A program made the position numbers and the translations under genes. DNA of 6,416 bases from an uncultured Oscillospiraceae bacterium (GTDB lineage: Bacteria; Bacillota; Clostridia; Oscillospirales; Oscillospiraceae). A model generated the notes under the pieces. That model saw only the letters and a program-made list of their open reading frames with translations, ran no database searches and had not been told where the DNA came from. This document shows, piece by piece, positions 4,985-6,416 of the stretch. The stretch is taken from NCBI GenBank assembly GCA_904398675.1, contig CAJFPI010000123.1, positions 1 through 6,416 of the forward strand, read 5' to 3'. How positions within the stretch are numbered: position 1 is the stretch's first letter; every line of letters starts with the position of its first letter.

Positions 4985-6346
4985 ATGAAGACTCTCATTG
5001 AAAATGGTCTGGTCATCGACCCGGCCAACCAGGTGGAGGCCCGCCTGAACCTGGTCTTGGAAAATGGAAAGGTGGCCGCGGTCACCACCACCCGGCCCCA
5101 GGCGGACCAGGTAGTGGACGCCTCCGGCAGGGTGGTGACGCCCGGCTTTATCGACATCCACATGCACGAGGATCCTGTGGGGCCGGACGGGCGGATCGTC
5201 AGCAGCGAGGACACCGCCATCTTCAACTGCATGCTCCGCATGGGCGTCACCACGGTGCTGGCGGGCCAGTGCGGCCTGAACCAGTATGACCCGGGCGACT
5301 ACCTGGACATCGTGGACCGGGACGGCGCCGCCGTCAATGTGGCTATGCTGGCCGGCCATGCGTTCTTCCGGGAGCAGGCGGGACATATGGATAAGTATAC
5401 CGCTGTGACGGAGGAGGAGCTCTCCCGCATGGAGCGGGAGATGGCCCGGGCCCTGGACCGGGGCTGTTTCGGCATCTCCTACGGCATCCGGTATGTCCCC
5501 GGCATCGACCGGCGGGAGCTGGAGCGGACCGCCGCCCTGTGCCGGAACGGGAAGGGAATGATCGCCGCCCATATCCGCAGCGACGCCGGCGAGGTGCTGG
5601 ACGCGGCCCGGGAGTTTTTGGACGTGGGGGCGGACCTGGGCGTCTCCACCCAGGTCTCCCACATCGGTTCCATGGCCGGCTTTGGTCAGATGGAGGCGTT
5701 TTTGCGCCTGGTGGACGACTACCATATGAACGGCCTTGACGTCTCCTGCGACTGCTATCCCTACTACGCCTTTTCCACCACCCTTGGCTCCACCACCTAC
5801 GACGACGGGTGGATGGAGCGCTACCAGTGCGGCTACGACGTCATCGAGCTGTGCGAGGGCAGGTACAAGGGCAGGCGCTGCACCAGGGAGATCTTTGACG
5901 AGGTGCGGCGGGACCAGCCGGAGTGTTTGACCGTGTGCTATGTCATGCAGGATAAGGATGTGGACATGGCCTTCCGCCACCCCAATGTCATGCTGGGCAG
6001 CGACGGCATCATGAATGACGGCCAGGGCCATCCCCGGGCCGCAGGGGCCTTCCCCAGGCTTTTGGCGGAATTTGTCCGGCCGGGAAAGCTCCCTCTCTAC
6101 GAGGCGGTCCGGATGATGACGGCCATGCCGGCCCAGCGGCTGGGACTGAGAAACAAGGGGGCCCTCCATGTGGGGGCGGACGCGGACGTGGTGATCTTTG
6201 ACCCGGAGAAGGTGGCGGACCGGGCCACCTTCATGGAGCCCACCCTGCCCCCTGTGGGCATCGACTCCGTGTGGATCGGCGGGCAGCTGGCCGCCCGGGA
6301 CTGCAAAATCGTGCGCGGCAGCCTGGGGCGCTCCGTCCGCAAATAA
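4985..6346 (+). CDS. Metal-dependent amidohydrolase, N-acyl-D-amino-acid deacylase (D-aminoacylase) family
   Basis: It probably hydrolyses the amide bond of N-acyl-D-amino acids or a related compound in the cytoplasm. The 453-residue chain has a small N-terminal beta-sandwich strand set (1-50), the metal site FIDIHMHED with H59 and H61, GVTTVLAGQCG with C96, GISYGIRYVPG (163-173), AAHIRSD with H196, QVSHIGSMAGFGQM with H226, CDCYPYYAFSTT (255-266) and MLGSDGIMND with D340. The set H-x-H, Cys, His, His, Asp matches the ligands of D-aminoacylase (H67, H69, C96, H220, H250, D366 in the Alcaligenes enzyme), with identical 30-residue spacing between the two later histidines. It ends with KGALHVGADADVVIFDP, the usual return to the sandwich domain. 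ATG 4985 is preferred to GTG 4937 because homology begins at MKTLIENGLVIDP and AAGGA/GAGAAG lie upstream, although the Shine-Dalgarno is not ideal. The exact substrate is unknown. Confidence 0.88.
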   Translation: MKTLIENGLVIDPANQVEARLNLVLENGKVAAVTTTRPQADQVVDASGRVVTPGFIDIHMHEDPVGPDGRIVSSEDTAIFNCMLRMGVTTVLAGQCGLNQYDPGDYLDIVDRDGAAVNVAMLAGHAFFREQAGHMDKYTAVTEEELSRMEREMARALDRGCFGISYGIRYVPGIDRRELERTAALCRNGKGMIAAHIRSDAGEVLDAAREFLDVGADLGVSTQVSHIGSMAGFGQMEAFLRLVDDYHMNGLDVSCDCYPYYAFSTTLGSTTYDDGWMERYQCGYDVIELCEGRYKGRRCTREIFDEVRRDQPECLTVCYVMQDKDVDMAFRHPNVMLGSDGIMNDGQGHPRAAGAFPRLLAEFVRPGKLPLYEAVRMMTAMPAQRLGLRNKGALHVGADADVVIFDPEKVADRATFMEPTLPPVGIDSVWIGGQLAARDCKIVRGSLGRSVRK

Positions 6347-6384
6347 TCCGTCTATTTAAATTTTGGTTTTAGGAGGAAAACAGA

Positions 6385-6416
6385 ATGGAATATGGCTTTT
6401 TATCGGTGGTGCCGCC
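6385..6416 (+). CDS. 5' end of a gene, probably an NhaC-family Na+/H+ antiporter (cut by window edge)
   Basis: Only the first ten codons and two bases are present, reading MEYGFLSVVP. A strong AGGAGG (6371-6376) lies 8 bases before ATG, so a real gene starts here. The opening resembles the N-terminus of NhaC-type antiporters, which begin with a short polar stretch, G-x-L-S-x-x-P-P, and then a first membrane helix. Ten residues are too few for certainty. It starts 38 bases after the deacylase stop with no terminator or promoter between, so the two are probably co-transcribed. If it is an NhaC-like carrier it may import the deacylase's substrate or balance ions during uptake. Confidence 0.45.
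   Translation, partial: MEYGFLSVVP

Noticed and set aside
4931..6169. A 412-codon minus-strand frame antisense to the deacylase.
   Set aside because: It mirrors a conserved amidohydrolase on the plus strand, and its own product is low-complexity with no family motif and no ribosome binding site.
1..6416. CRISPR array, tRNA or rRNA gene, insertion sequence transposase, or phage gene.
   Set aside because: No regularly spaced direct repeats, cloverleaf-type sequence, transposase motifs or phage proteins were seen on either strand.

Overview
The window reads as ordinary chromosomal DNA of a GC-rich (roughly 60-65% by eye) Firmicute, most likely a gut clostridium of the Oscillospiraceae type. 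The reasons are strong G/C preference at third codon positions, clear AGGAGG-type ribosome binding sites, sigma-A-like promoters and the gene content. Taxonomy is inference, because no rRNA or marker gene is present.

Layout: (1) 61-876, plus strand: a DUF4213/DUF364 protein (putative metal-chelation family) whose beginning is uncertain because its frame is open to the window edge. A short tail in another frame (879-935) reads like the end of a second protein. (2) 936-1271: no credible gene. It holds three strong hairpins and looks like an intergenic repeat element plus terminators. (3) 1272-3404, minus strand: a complete polyphosphate kinase (ppk1). (4) 3405-3882: a 478-base divergent intergenic region. 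On the ppk side it has a structured leader with an intrinsic-terminator-like hairpin and a self-complementary 10-mer present twice, and further upstream three hexamers at exact 11-base period resembling a PhoP box. On the other side is a near-consensus extended -10 promoter. (5) 3883-4824, plus strand: a PfkB/ribokinase-family sugar kinase, fructokinase-like. (6) 4825-4984: a second promoter with a small inverted repeat at the predicted transcription start and a leader hairpin. (7) 4985-6346, plus strand: a metal-dependent amidohydrolase of the N-acyl-D-amino-acid deacylase type with all expected metal ligands. (8) 6385-6416: the first ten codons of a further gene, probably an NhaC-type Na+/H+ antiporter, apparently in the same operon as the deacylase.

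Functionally these are separate transcription units rather than one system: a phosphate-storage gene (ppk1), a monocistronic sugar kinase with its own promoter, and a deacylase-transporter pair that may take up or process N-acylated D-amino acids or related amides. No phage, CRISPR, insertion sequence, tRNA or defence gene was seen. The points most worth checking are regulatory: the 11-base repeats and alternative RNA structures upstream of ppk1, the small operator-like palindrome upstream of the deacylase, and the repeat-like block at 1011-1240.
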